Below are positions 1-5,331 of a DNA stretch of 5,331 nucleotides, piece by piece. A program made the position numbers and the translations under genes. Every line of letters starts with the position of its first letter. Positions within the stretch are counted from its first letter, which is position 1. This DNA is from JBDRGC01 sp043818215 (lineage in GTDB: Bacteria; Chloroflexota; Anaerolineae; Anaerolineales; UBA11858), in the NCBI GenBank assembly GCA_043818215.1, contig JBDRGC010000439.1, forward strand, positions 1 through 5,331. The letters are read 5' to 3'. Below the pieces are notes generated by a model. It did no database searches. It was not told where the DNA came from and saw only the letters and a program-made list of their open reading frames with translations.

Positions 1-2
1 GT

Positions 3-8
3 TATAAT
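3..8 (+). promoter_or_regulatory. Probable -10 hexamer of the hicBA promoter
   Basis: A perfect TATAAT lies 40 bases upstream of the hicB start codon, which would put transcription initiation near base 15 and give a short leader. The matching -35 box would lie outside the window, so only half of the promoter can be seen. The surrounding bases are AT-rich compared with the coding region. A HicB operator was looked for, but no clear palindrome is visible in the 48 bases available. Confidence 0.5.
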
Positions 9-36
9 TTAGTTACTTTTCTGGAGCAATATGTTT

Positions 37-43
37 AGGAGGT
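37..43 (+). promoter_or_regulatory. Strong Shine-Dalgarno of hicB
   Basis: AGGAGGT ends 5 bases before the ATG at 49. It is a near-consensus ribosome binding site and fixes the hicB start. It is clearly stronger than anything upstream of hicA, as expected if the antitoxin is made in excess over the toxin. Confidence 0.8.
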
Positions 44-48
44 AGAAC

Positions 49-276
49 ATGCACTACCAATTTACCGTTATCATTGAGCGCGACCCGGAAAGCGGCTGGC
101 TGGTGGGATCGGTGGCCGAATTGCCCGGTTGTTATACGCAGGCGCCCACTTTGGCCGAACTGGAGGCCAATATGCACGAGGCCATCCTGGTTTACATGGA
201 GACCATCGCGGAGCAGGAAACCCCCGACCCCTTCCCCACCTTCGTGGGCCTGCAACGCCTGGATGTAACGATATGA
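49..276 (+). CDS. hicB: HicB-family antitoxin (short form)
   Basis: This 75-aa protein is the likely antitoxin of a HicBA type II toxin-antitoxin pair; in this family HicB binds HicA and blocks its RNase activity. The sequence shows the HicB core: an N-terminal strand (YQFTVIIERD, residues 3-12), then GWLVGSVAELPGCYTQAPTL (17-36) with the typical PELPGC-like turn, then a helix (LAELEANMHEAILVYMETI) matching the family's T-x-x-E-A-x-x-N-x-x-E-A pattern. The protein ends soon after this core, so it lacks the C-terminal helix-turn-helix or ribbon-helix-helix domain of longer HicB proteins; autoregulation by direct DNA binding is therefore uncertain. The start is set by the AGGAGGT site. The stop codon overlaps the hicA start in ATGA, which implies coupled translation. 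The antitoxin comes first, the reverse of E. coli hicAB but common among short HicB proteins. Confidence 0.88.
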   Translation: MHYQFTVIIERDPESGWLVGSVAELPGCYTQAPTLAELEANMHEAILVYMETIAEQETPDPFPTFVGLQRLDVTI

Positions 277-506
277 GTCGTCTCCAACTCCTGCCCTATC
301 GGAAGCTAGCTCGGGTAGCAGAAGCCGCTGGCTTTGAGTGGGTTCGCTGTCGGGGTAGTCACAATACATTCCGCACGGCCAATGGTCGGGTGGTGGTTAT
401 TCCTGACCACGGTAGCCGGGTCATTGTGCGGCCCTTGTTGCGCAAAATCATCCGTGATATGGGGTTGACAGTGGATGAATATAATGACCTGGTAGATTCG
501 GTGTAG
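273..506 (+). CDS. hicA: HicA-family mRNA interferase toxin
   Basis: This 77-aa protein is the likely toxin of the pair. HicA toxins have a double-stranded-RNA-binding-like fold and cleave mRNA on growth arrest, using one conserved histidine. The family pattern is seen across the whole length: an N-terminal helix (YRKLARVAEAAGFEWVR, 9-25), then RGSHNTF (27-33) with the candidate catalytic His30 in the G-S-H motif, then the strand NGRVVVIPDHG and the C-terminal helical part with PLLRKIIRDMGLTVDEY. The length is normal and the catalytic motif intact, so the toxin looks functional. An open frame extends upstream to 129, but the ATG at 273 is chosen because it overlaps the hicB stop as ATGA and starts at the usual HicA N-terminus. 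No strong ribosome binding site precedes it, so translation probably depends on hicB. Confidence 0.88.
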   Translation: MSRLQLLPYRKLARVAEAAGFEWVRCRGSHNTFRTANGRVVVIPDHGSRVIVRPLLRKIIRDMGLTVDEYNDLVDSV

Positions 507-507
507 T

Positions 508-540
508 TTTCTCACAAATTCATGAGAAATTTTTTCTTTT
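508..540 (+). terminator. Rho-independent terminator of hicBA
   Basis: TTTCTCA (508-514) and TGAGAAA (523-529) form a perfect 7-bp stem around an 8-base loop, starting one base after the hicA stop. A run of six T follows, then C and four more T. The stem has only two G:C pairs, so it may be weak, but the position and T-tract fit a terminator for plus-strand transcription. On the minus strand no T-tract follows the hairpin, so it is not expected to end the opposing operon. Confidence 0.6.
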
Positions 541-668
541 GCGCCTCATTCAGAACGCGGGCTGCCTATGGCGGGTGACATCTATCATCTGGGCGGTCCG
601 CGTTTTGCGCGTCAGGGCGGGTATGGGACACTGAGGGGGACAGGCAAATTGAGATGATTCCCAATATC
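541..668. other. Convergent intergenic region, no gene recognised
   Basis: These 128 bases separate the hicBA terminator from the stop codon of the leftward operon. They are more GC-rich than the terminator and contain only short imperfect inverted repeats (for example CGCG around TTTTG near 599-611). No hairpin with a T-tract is visible for the leftward operon, so its transcript may end by another mechanism or further left. The only plus-strand open frame here is 29 codons long and has no ribosome binding site. Confidence 0.5.
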
Positions 669-1346
669 TTACATTTTTGCTGGCAAATTGGTGGTAGGAA
701 AATCGTGATTGGAAGAATGGTGGTCTTGAGAAGAATCGCCTTTGGCTTCCTCCGCAAGAATGCGCAAAGTATGCCCCACAAAGCTGATGAGTCCCAAAGG
801 GATGACCCACCAGAAGATACAAAATAGAGGGTTGAGCCACCACAACAGTGAAGTTTCACTGGTGCGATTCATGCTTAGAAATAGTATCTCGATCAGGTTG
901 CCTTGAAAATGCCAGGCGAGAAACGTTGTCCACACGAAGATCACGAACACCAGGGCAACCAGCCTCAAGCCAGCGTCACGATACCAGAGCAAAATGACCG
1001 TGGCAACGCCAACCGCCCACGCGCTGACGACATTGAGTAAAGTGAAGAAAAAAGCCAGGTTGGGATTGGAGATGGGCAAAACACCCGCAGAGACCAAATT
1101 GCTGAGCACCAGCACGACGACCGGCAGTGTCCACCCATGCCAGGTTCGAAAGAAGCTTCGATAGGCAACCATCAACCAGGTAGTCGCACCGACCAGGGTC
1201 AATATAAGCCAGCCGGCATAGACGAACACCAACGCCAAGCTGCCAAAATCGGTATCGGCTGGGACGAGGAAGATCGAAACCAGGTCCAGCACAAGCAATC
1301 CCCAGCTCAACCGGGTCAGCCAGGATAGCAGACAAGATTTGTTCAC
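669..1346 (-). CDS. Six-transmembrane hypothetical protein, downstream of M48 peptidase
   Basis: I do not recognise this 225-aa protein as a named family. It is strongly hydrophobic, with about six predicted membrane segments near residues 11-29, 36-61, 72-92, 97-121, 126-146 and 167-191. A polar tail of about 30 residues (196-225) follows, rich in Ser, Asp and His (SSQDHHSSNHDF). There is no signal peptide distinct from the first membrane helix and no obvious catalytic motif. The start is the GTG at 1346: it overlaps the peptidase stop as GTGA, has GGAG 8 bases upstream, and begins just before the first membrane helix. An in-frame ATG at 1448 would lie far inside the upstream gene. The tight overlap suggests production in step with the M48 peptidase, perhaps as a membrane partner or immunity-like component. 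That role is inferred from context alone. Confidence 0.8.
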   Translation of the reverse strand: MNKSCLLSWLTRLSWGLLVLDLVSIFLVPADTDFGSLALVFVYAGWLILTLVGATTWLMVAYRSFFRTWHGWTLPVVVLVLSNLVSAGVLPISNPNLAFFFTLLNVVSAWAVGVATVILLWYRDAGLRLVALVFVIFVWTTFLAWHFQGNLIEILFLSMNRTSETSLLWWLNPLFCIFWWVIPLGLISFVGHTLRILAEEAKGDSSQDHHSSNHDFPTTNLPAKM

Positions 1347-3394
1347 GTTTCGTACTCCGCGAGCAGCCAGGGGAACAGCAGTGCGTTGCAGGTATCCGTT
1401 TTGCAACATTTGTCGAAGTGGGGCGGCCCTGAGACAGGCGCGTTGCAAAAGGGGCAGCGCCGGGCGTATTTCCGATCTGCATAAAAGAAAAAGCCCACAC
1501 CGGTGACCGCGAGCAGGAGGCCGAAAAGCTCTGCCACGATTAGAAATGGGTTCAGGAAATTCTCGGGTCGAAGCAAGGCTACGGTGATGAGCGGTAAGAT
1601 GGTCAAACCACAGAACACCACCACCAGGCTAACAATAAGAGAGGCTACTTGCATTAGATGCCGTTCTGCTTGGGGAAATGCGTACCAGGTCAAGAGACGG
1701 CGCAGCAACCAGGTGATCAGAAATAGAGCAGCCAGGAGGACGAAGAAGATGATGAAAACCTGGGCCAGGTTGATAATGGAGGCCTTTACCACGAAGCCGG
1801 TCAGATCGTCAAAGCCCAAGTCGACCGAGTTACCGGCGTAGTGGGCAATGCTGGCGACGGCGTGTTGCAGCATTTCGTCGAGAAACTCCGGTGCAAATAT
1901 GAGTGAGAAAAACAAAATGGCGATGATGGGCAGCAGCCACAACAGGCGCAAACCAGCCACCACACCGACGATTTTCACTACATCAAGCCAGACAGAGCGA
2001 CCCCGTACCAGCGCGGGAATCAGGTATCCAATCGAGACCGTGATCATGACAATCAGGCTCGAAAAGTGCATCGGCCAGTTGCCCACGTGGATCAGCGTCA
2101 ACGGGCTGCTCAAGAGGATGTCCAGCAGCAGGGTCAGGCTACCGACGAGGATGGCGGTGCGGAACCATGAGTCGAAAACTTGACCCGGATCAGAAACACA
2201 AAACAAACGCGTTTCATCGTCAGGATGATATGCCAACAAAGCTCTAAAAACCGTTGTGAGTGGCTTGAAGATTTGGGCTAGCTTCTTTCTCCCTGGAAAT
2301 TGTACGCGGCTCTGAGAGGGTGCGATGGGAGAAAAAGCCCCGTATTGAGGCTGCATTCGAAAAAAACGGCCCCGGGGGATATTGATGCCCTCCCAACGCG
2401 CCAGCCAGCCAGTCGCCGCCTTTTTCCGATGTATGGCCTTTAGCGTGCTGGGGATGGTGTCGGGATATTTCCTGAGAGAAGGCAGGCTCAAGCCCATCAA
2501 GGCAGCAAAGAACGGCATGATTTCTCCCTGGGTTCGAACCACCCCGGCATCCGCGTAGAGTTCCCGCGTGCGCCACAACTTGGGCCAATAAAATCGCCAC
2601 AGCACCAACCCAACGAGTACCAGCGGCAGGAAGGCGCTGAGGATAAAGTTGAGCACCAGGGACATATTAATGCCCACTGCTTTTTGGCGAACTTCGACAA
2701 TCTCGGCTGCCGAGGGCATCATTTGGACAATGGCTTGACGTATTTCTGGGGTGAGGCCATCAATTTGACCGACCAATTCAGGGGGATTCATCTGAAGAGC
2801 ATCGGGGGCGGCCACGACCAACAACAAACCAAAGCCAAAAAAGAAGGCTATTGCCCAACCTATGAACAGGAAAGTCAGTCGCAGCAGTTCCCCGACATAG
2901 CCCATTTTCCAATAATCCCCTGTTTTGAAGTGATACAACTCGTGAATGATCTTGGCGTGGGCTGCGGGGGCGCGGGCTGAGTCCGCCAGCTTTTCTTCCA
3001 GATTCAGAGCTTCCTGGTGACTGGTGACCACGTACCAATGCCGGAAGGTGCCGATGGTATGAAGAGGCCCATCGTGTGGGTTAATCATTAGTTTAGGGCT
3101 ATGAGACAGGCAAATTTTCTGAGCACTGGTTTCAACAGCTTGCTGTAGACAGAGGAAGTTCTTGCCGGCAGGTCTGATGTCGTGACGATTGAATTCGCGT
3201 CCCGGTCGGGCCAGGAAAGTTCTCAAGGGCAATAGCAACAGCCCCAGCGCTAAGGGCCAGATCAGGATAGGAGAATATCCCAGACTGCCGAGCAACACAA
3301 CTCCCAACAAGACCGTGACCATCAGCCCAAATAGAAGCGTGGTTTGGCTGGGGAGGGCAAAGATATTTAGCTTGACTTTGGACATTGTGCTCAT
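1343..3394 (-). CDS. Large polytopic M48-family metallopeptidase with C-terminal cysteine cluster
   Basis: This is a 683-aa integral membrane zinc endopeptidase of the M48 (HtpX/Ste24/BepA-like) clan. Two membrane segments (about 18-37 and 41-61) precede a soluble part. The zinc motif HELYH lies at 151-155 (His151, Glu152 catalytic, His155), followed by the family's G-D at 159-160. Two more hydrophobic segments (about 171-197 and 245-268) come next, then RTRELYADAG (275-284), where Glu278 is the expected third zinc ligand in E-x3-D. This is the HtpX order of elements. A further M48-like HP-x4-R motif is at 390-396. Unlike HtpX (roughly 290 aa), a long extra region follows with about six more membrane segments (413-430, 443-464, 474-500, 538-562, 583-608, 614-638) and a final cysteine cluster (C647, C650, C663, C664, C669) resembling a zinc ribbon. 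The ATG overlaps the upstream stop as ATGA; a second ATG three codons in is possible. Substrate unknown. Confidence 0.87.
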   Translation of the reverse strand: MSTMSKVKLNIFALPSQTTLLFGLMVTVLLGVVLLGSLGYSPILIWPLALGLLLLPLRTFLARPGREFNRHDIRPAGKNFLCLQQAVETSAQKICLSHSPKLMINPHDGPLHTIGTFRHWYVVTSHQEALNLEEKLADSARAPAAHAKIIHELYHFKTGDYWKMGYVGELLRLTFLFIGWAIAFFFGFGLLLVVAAPDALQMNPPELVGQIDGLTPEIRQAIVQMMPSAAEIVEVRQKAVGINMSLVLNFILSAFLPLVLVGLVLWRFYWPKLWRTRELYADAGVVRTQGEIMPFFAALMGLSLPSLRKYPDTIPSTLKAIHRKKAATGWLARWEGINIPRGRFFRMQPQYGAFSPIAPSQSRVQFPGRKKLAQIFKPLTTVFRALLAYHPDDETRLFCVSDPGQVFDSWFRTAILVGSLTLLLDILLSSPLTLIHVGNWPMHFSSLIVMITVSIGYLIPALVRGRSVWLDVVKIVGVVAGLRLLWLLPIIAILFFSLIFAPEFLDEMLQHAVASIAHYAGNSVDLGFDDLTGFVVKASIINLAQVFIIFFVLLAALFLITWLLRRLLTWYAFPQAERHLMQVASLIVSLVVVFCGLTILPLITVALLRPENFLNPFLIVAELFGLLLAVTGVGFFFYADRKYARRCPFCNAPVSGPPHFDKCCKTDTCNALLFPWLLAEYET
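1355..1358 (-). promoter_or_regulatory. Shine-Dalgarno supporting the GTG start at 1346
   Basis: Read on the minus strand, GGAG lies 8 bases upstream of the GTG start codon, inside the last codons of the M48 peptidase gene. It is the main reason for choosing this non-ATG start over the distant in-frame ATG at 1448. Confidence 0.65.
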
Positions 3395-3861
3395 TGATTC
3401 TTGAGATGATCTAAAATAGCATCTCTGACGATTTTCTTCAACTCATCCATACCTATCGAACTGCTAGCGGGTAGGGTGATCTGGACTTTGGCCGCCATAT
3501 TGTCTATCGTCAGATCAATCTGCGATTTCATATCTTTGTTTTGTCGCAGCAAAAACTGGCAAGTTGACAGGCTGGCTTCGCCGACTTTCCCCAAACAATA
3601 ATCTAATAGATTATCCATGACGGCGGTAACCAATGGCACGATAATCACAATCAATAGACTGTTCACACCATTGAAACCGCCGTGCCGATCCGATGTGCTA
3701 CCAGCAGCAACATCGCCTCGGGCAGCCATATCTACCAGCGGATTGATAAGGGTAACCGAAACATCGCTCTGATCGGGTTCGGCTTCGGCCACCACTTTCA
3801 GGCTGATAGCCCGGATTGCTTCCTGATTTTCAGGGGCGAATAAAAAATGCTCAGCATTCAT
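3391..3861 (-). CDS. Small single-pass membrane hypothetical protein
   Basis: I do not recognise this 156-aa protein. Its N-terminal 60 residues are mixed polar and acidic, with a strand-like SVTLINPLVD (35-44). A hydrophobic segment at about 66-83 (VNSLLIVIIVPLVTAV) is long enough for one membrane pass. After it come two isolated cysteines (C89, C101), a strand-rich stretch (SQIDLTIDNMAAKVQITLP, 113-131) and a C-terminal amphipathic helix (MDELKKIVRDAILDHLKNQ). The flanking charges do not settle the orientation. The start at 3861 is chosen because its ATG overlaps the previous stop as ATGA and has GAGG 7 bases upstream; the frame stays open to 3954, but that extension lies within the upstream gene. 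Its stop overlaps the M48 start as ATGA, so it is probably made together with the peptidase. An adaptor, regulator or substrate of the peptidase are all possible. Confidence 0.78.
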   Translation of the reverse strand: MNAEHFLFAPENQEAIRAISLKVVAEAEPDQSDVSVTLINPLVDMAARGDVAAGSTSDRHGGFNGVNSLLIVIIVPLVTAVMDNLLDYCLGKVGEASLSTCQFLLRQNKDMKSQIDLTIDNMAAKVQITLPASSSIGMDELKKIVRDAILDHLKNQ

Positions 3862-4751
3862 TGCTGAGCCTCTTCGGATACTGTGGTCTCCTGTTGCAGG
3901 TCGGCCTCGATCTCGGCGATGATGGCCTCGTAGCGGGCTATGTCGGCCTGCCACTCGTCCAGATGTCCTTCCTCATGGCCGATCATCATCTCTTGAACGT
4001 CAATCTGGATACGCCAATCGTCCCGCGCTTGCTTGTCACTGGCTTTGTCGTGCAACCTTTGGAGAAGCTCCAACTCGTAACGTTGGCGGGCTAGACTGGG
4101 TTGGATTTCTTCTTCGATTTTGGCCTGGGCTTCGATGACCAGGTCTTCGTAGTGCTGCAAGACTTCGCGCTGCATCATTTGTCGCTCCTCGAATTCATTA
4201 TGGGGAACGGTGTTGAAGAACCGACCTTCGCCCAGGGCGCACCCGGCAAAACCTTCCAGCCGGATGTGGGCTTGCGGCATAAAGGCTTCGAGAATCTCGA
4301 CGGCTTCATCGCTGCCATCGTGGGCCAATATCAGCAAGGCCTCCTGCATCTCCCAGCGCATGGAATCGTCCCGCTCTAGCAAGACTTTGCGGGCATCGGC
4401 GACGTTAGCGGGGCGGTCGCGTTGATCGAAAGGGGGACAGCAACGGTCGTAGCCGGGACAGTCGGGACCGCAGTGGGCGCCCCGGTAGTACAGCCCTTCA
4501 TCAACACGCACCAAACCGCCCCGGGCGGTGATGGCGCGCAGATTCAAATCGAATTCCTCCACGCCCTGATACTCATCAGTGATCACGTCCCGGTAGCCAG
4601 CACAACAGATGCCGGAACCGGGGCAGCGCAGGCCGCAGTCAGCTTTCTTGATCAAACGTCCGTGCTCATCCTGATGCACTTCGGCGCCGTTTACCCGGCG
4701 CGGATCGTAGGGGGGAGTCCATTTTTTCCAGGGGGTAGGTGGGTGGGTCAT
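3858..4751 (-). CDS. Cysteine-motif and coiled-coil hypothetical protein
   Basis: I do not recognise this 297-aa soluble protein as a named family. The N-terminal 110 residues hold two copies of one motif, C-G-x2-C-P-G-x3-C-C: first at C39, C43, C49, C50 and again at C94, C98, C104, C105. These eight cysteines could bind zinc or an iron-sulfur cluster. Residues about 115-180 are helical with a HEAT-like look (QEALLILAHDGSDEAVEILEAF), and C171 is the only other cysteine. Residues about 183-287 are highly charged and helical (FEERQMMQREVLQHYEDLV through IARYEAIIAEIEADLQQ), typical of a coiled coil. There is no signal peptide or membrane segment, so it should be cytoplasmic. The ATG at 4751 has GGAG 7 bases upstream and lies 22 bases after the helicase-like gene. 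Its stop overlaps the next gene as ATGA. It may be a scaffold or sensor joining neighbouring products; this is inference. Confidence 0.82.
   Translation of the reverse strand: MTHPPTPWKKWTPPYDPRRVNGAEVHQDEHGRLIKKADCGLRCPGSGICCAGYRDVITDEYQGVEEFDLNLRAITARGGLVRVDEGLYYRGAHCGPDCPGYDRCCPPFDQRDRPANVADARKVLLERDDSMRWEMQEALLILAHDGSDEAVEILEAFMPQAHIRLEGFAGCALGEGRFFNTVPHNEFEERQMMQREVLQHYEDLVIEAQAKIEEEIQPSLARQRYELELLQRLHDKASDKQARDDWRIQIDVQEMMIGHEEGHLDEWQADIARYEAIIAEIEADLQQETTVSEEAQQ
3869..3872 (-). promoter_or_regulatory. Shine-Dalgarno supporting the start at 3861
   Basis: On the minus strand GAGG lies 7 bases before the ATG at 3861, inside the end of the cysteine-rich gene. Together with the ATGA overlap it favours this start over any longer in-frame version. 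Confidence 0.5.
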
Positions 4752-4756
4752 AGCTT

Positions 4757-4762
4757 ATCTCC
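4757..4762 (-). promoter_or_regulatory. Shine-Dalgarno of the cysteine-motif gene
   Basis: On the minus strand GGAGAT sits just upstream of the ATG at 4751, with 7 bases between GGAG and the start. It lies inside the only non-overlapping junction of the leftward cluster, the 22-base gap after the helicase-like gene. Confidence 0.7.
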
Positions 4763-4773
4763 ATTCTTATAGT

Positions 4774-5331
4774 TTATTGTGGAAATCGCAGACCACAGAC
4801 CGTATCGGCGAAATCCAACATGGCCTGCTCTTCGGGCGTTTGGGGGACATACAGCAGGTGAATTTCAACGTGATGGCGAATGAATGGGTTGGCGTGGGTA
4901 AGCGCCCAGTCCGTCGCCGCGGCAAGGGTGGCCAGGGACATCACCGGGGTGGTGACGATCAGGCGATCAATGTTGGCGCGGGGCAAGCCGAAGGGGGGAA
5001 CGGTGGAAAATAGCAGCACGTTCACTTTGCCGGCCTCGAAACGGCGCCATAGGTTCTCCCATTCATCGTTGGTGGTGGTGGTGGCCGCACCTGTTTCTAC
5101 CTTCAGGCCGCGTTCAGACAAAGCCTTCTGCAAATTCGGACTCCACAAACCGCCGGGATCGTAGACCAGATTTTGCCCCGCTTCCCCACCATCGGGCGCA
5201 AGCAGCGCGAGCATAGTTTCTAGCTTTGCTGAGGCAATTTGAGCCAATTCCTCCCGACGTTCACGCAGCCGGAAGAGATCGGCAGTGCGGGAATCGGCCA
5301 CCGTTTCAAGCAATTCCTGTAAATCGCTCCA
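4774..5331 (-). CDS. Helicase-like protein, C-terminal part (5' end outside window)
   Basis: The last 185 codons of a larger gene are present; the frame runs open through the right edge, so the true start is not here and the TTG at 5313 is internal. The content resembles the second RecA-like domain of superfamily 2 (SNF2/DEAD-like) helicases. A helical lead-in has ASAKLETMLALL, like the K-x4-L start of that domain. Next come a motif IV-like strand (NLVYDP, 54-59), a helix ending in ALSERGLKVETG, an RFEAGKVNVLLFST segment (97-110) like the F-x-x-G-x-x-x-V-L-L-x-S element, and LPRANIDRLIVTTP (116-129), matching the G-x-x-L-x-x-A-x-x-V-I-x-x-x-P stretch around motif V. Where motif VI with its arginine finger (Q-x2-G-R-x2-R) should follow, the sequence reads SLATLAAATDWALTH with no arginine, so ATPase activity may be altered. 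The gene ends 22 bases before the cysteine-motif gene and probably heads the same transcript. The assignment rests on pattern only. Confidence 0.6.
   Translation of the reverse strand, partial: WSDLQELLETVADSRTADLFRLRERREELAQIASAKLETMLALLAPDGGEAGQNLVYDPGGLWSPNLQKALSERGLKVETGAATTTTNDEWENLWRRFEAGKVNVLLFSTVPPFGLPRANIDRLIVTTPVMSLATLAAATDWALTHANPFIRHHVEIHLLYVPQTPEEQAMLDFADTVCGLRFPQ

Noticed and set aside
568..657. A 29-codon plus-strand open frame (ATG to TGA) in the convergent intergenic region
   Set aside because: It has no ribosome binding site, is very short, lies after a likely terminator and resembles no protein I recognise. It is best explained as chance in GC-rich sequence.
3963..3977. 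An HEEGH (HExxH-type) match at residues 259-263 of the cysteine-motif protein
   Set aside because: It sits in a charged coiled-coil stretch, where H and E are common, and has no hydrophobic helix context or third zinc ligand. Chance is the simpler explanation.
4766..4771. A TATAAG -10-like hexamer on the minus strand in the gap before the cysteine-motif gene
   Set aside because: At 17-base spacing the -35 position reads GGTCTG, which is unlike TTGACA. An internal promoter cannot be supported on a single near-match hexamer.
4778..4797. Inverted repeat TGTGG / CCACA near the end of the helicase-like gene, considered as a terminator
   Set aside because: The stem is only 5 bp with a 10-base loop, and no T-tract follows on the minus strand, so transcription probably continues into the next gene.
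5071..5082. Four tandem GGT units, considered as a contingency repeat
   Set aside because: The unit is 3 bases and in frame (encoding four Thr), so a change in number would not shift the frame, and four copies are too few to suggest phase variation.

Overview
The window looks like bacterial chromosome of moderate GC content, with tightly packed genes. A compact hicBA pair, ATGA-type gene overlaps and large uncharacterised membrane proteins would suit an environmental lineage such as Chloroflexota (Anaerolineae-like). That guess is inference from gene style only; there is no rRNA or other marker gene to fix the taxonomy.

Layout. On the plus strand, bases 1-540 hold a complete type II toxin-antitoxin unit: a perfect TATAAT -10 hexamer at the left edge, a strong Shine-Dalgarno, hicB (antitoxin, 49-276), hicA (toxin, 273-506) and a hairpin plus T-tract terminator. 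Bases 541-668 are a short convergent intergenic region with no convincing gene.

On the minus strand, five genes read right to left from the right edge to base 669. They are (1) the 3' end of a gene whose product resembles the C-terminal RecA-like domain of a superfamily 2 (SNF2/DEAD-like) helicase, truncated by the window; (2) a 297-aa protein with two copies of a cysteine motif, then a helical region and a coiled-coil-rich tail; (3) a 156-aa protein with one hydrophobic segment; (4) a 683-aa polytopic membrane metallopeptidase of the M48 (HtpX/Ste24) type with a C-terminal cysteine cluster; (5) a 225-aa protein with about six membrane segments.

The gap between genes 1 and 2 is 22 bases. Each later junction is a 4-base ATGA or GTGA overlap, so genes 2-5 are almost certainly one translationally coupled unit and gene 1 probably belongs to the same transcript. 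How they cooperate is not established. A reasonable reading is a membrane protease (4) with a multi-pass partner (5) and a single-pass small protein (3), linked to a soluble cysteine-rich coiled-coil protein (2) and a helicase-like protein (1). Such a mix is compatible with stress-response, quality-control or defence roles, but the sequence alone does not decide among them. The five-gene cluster is the part most worth following up.
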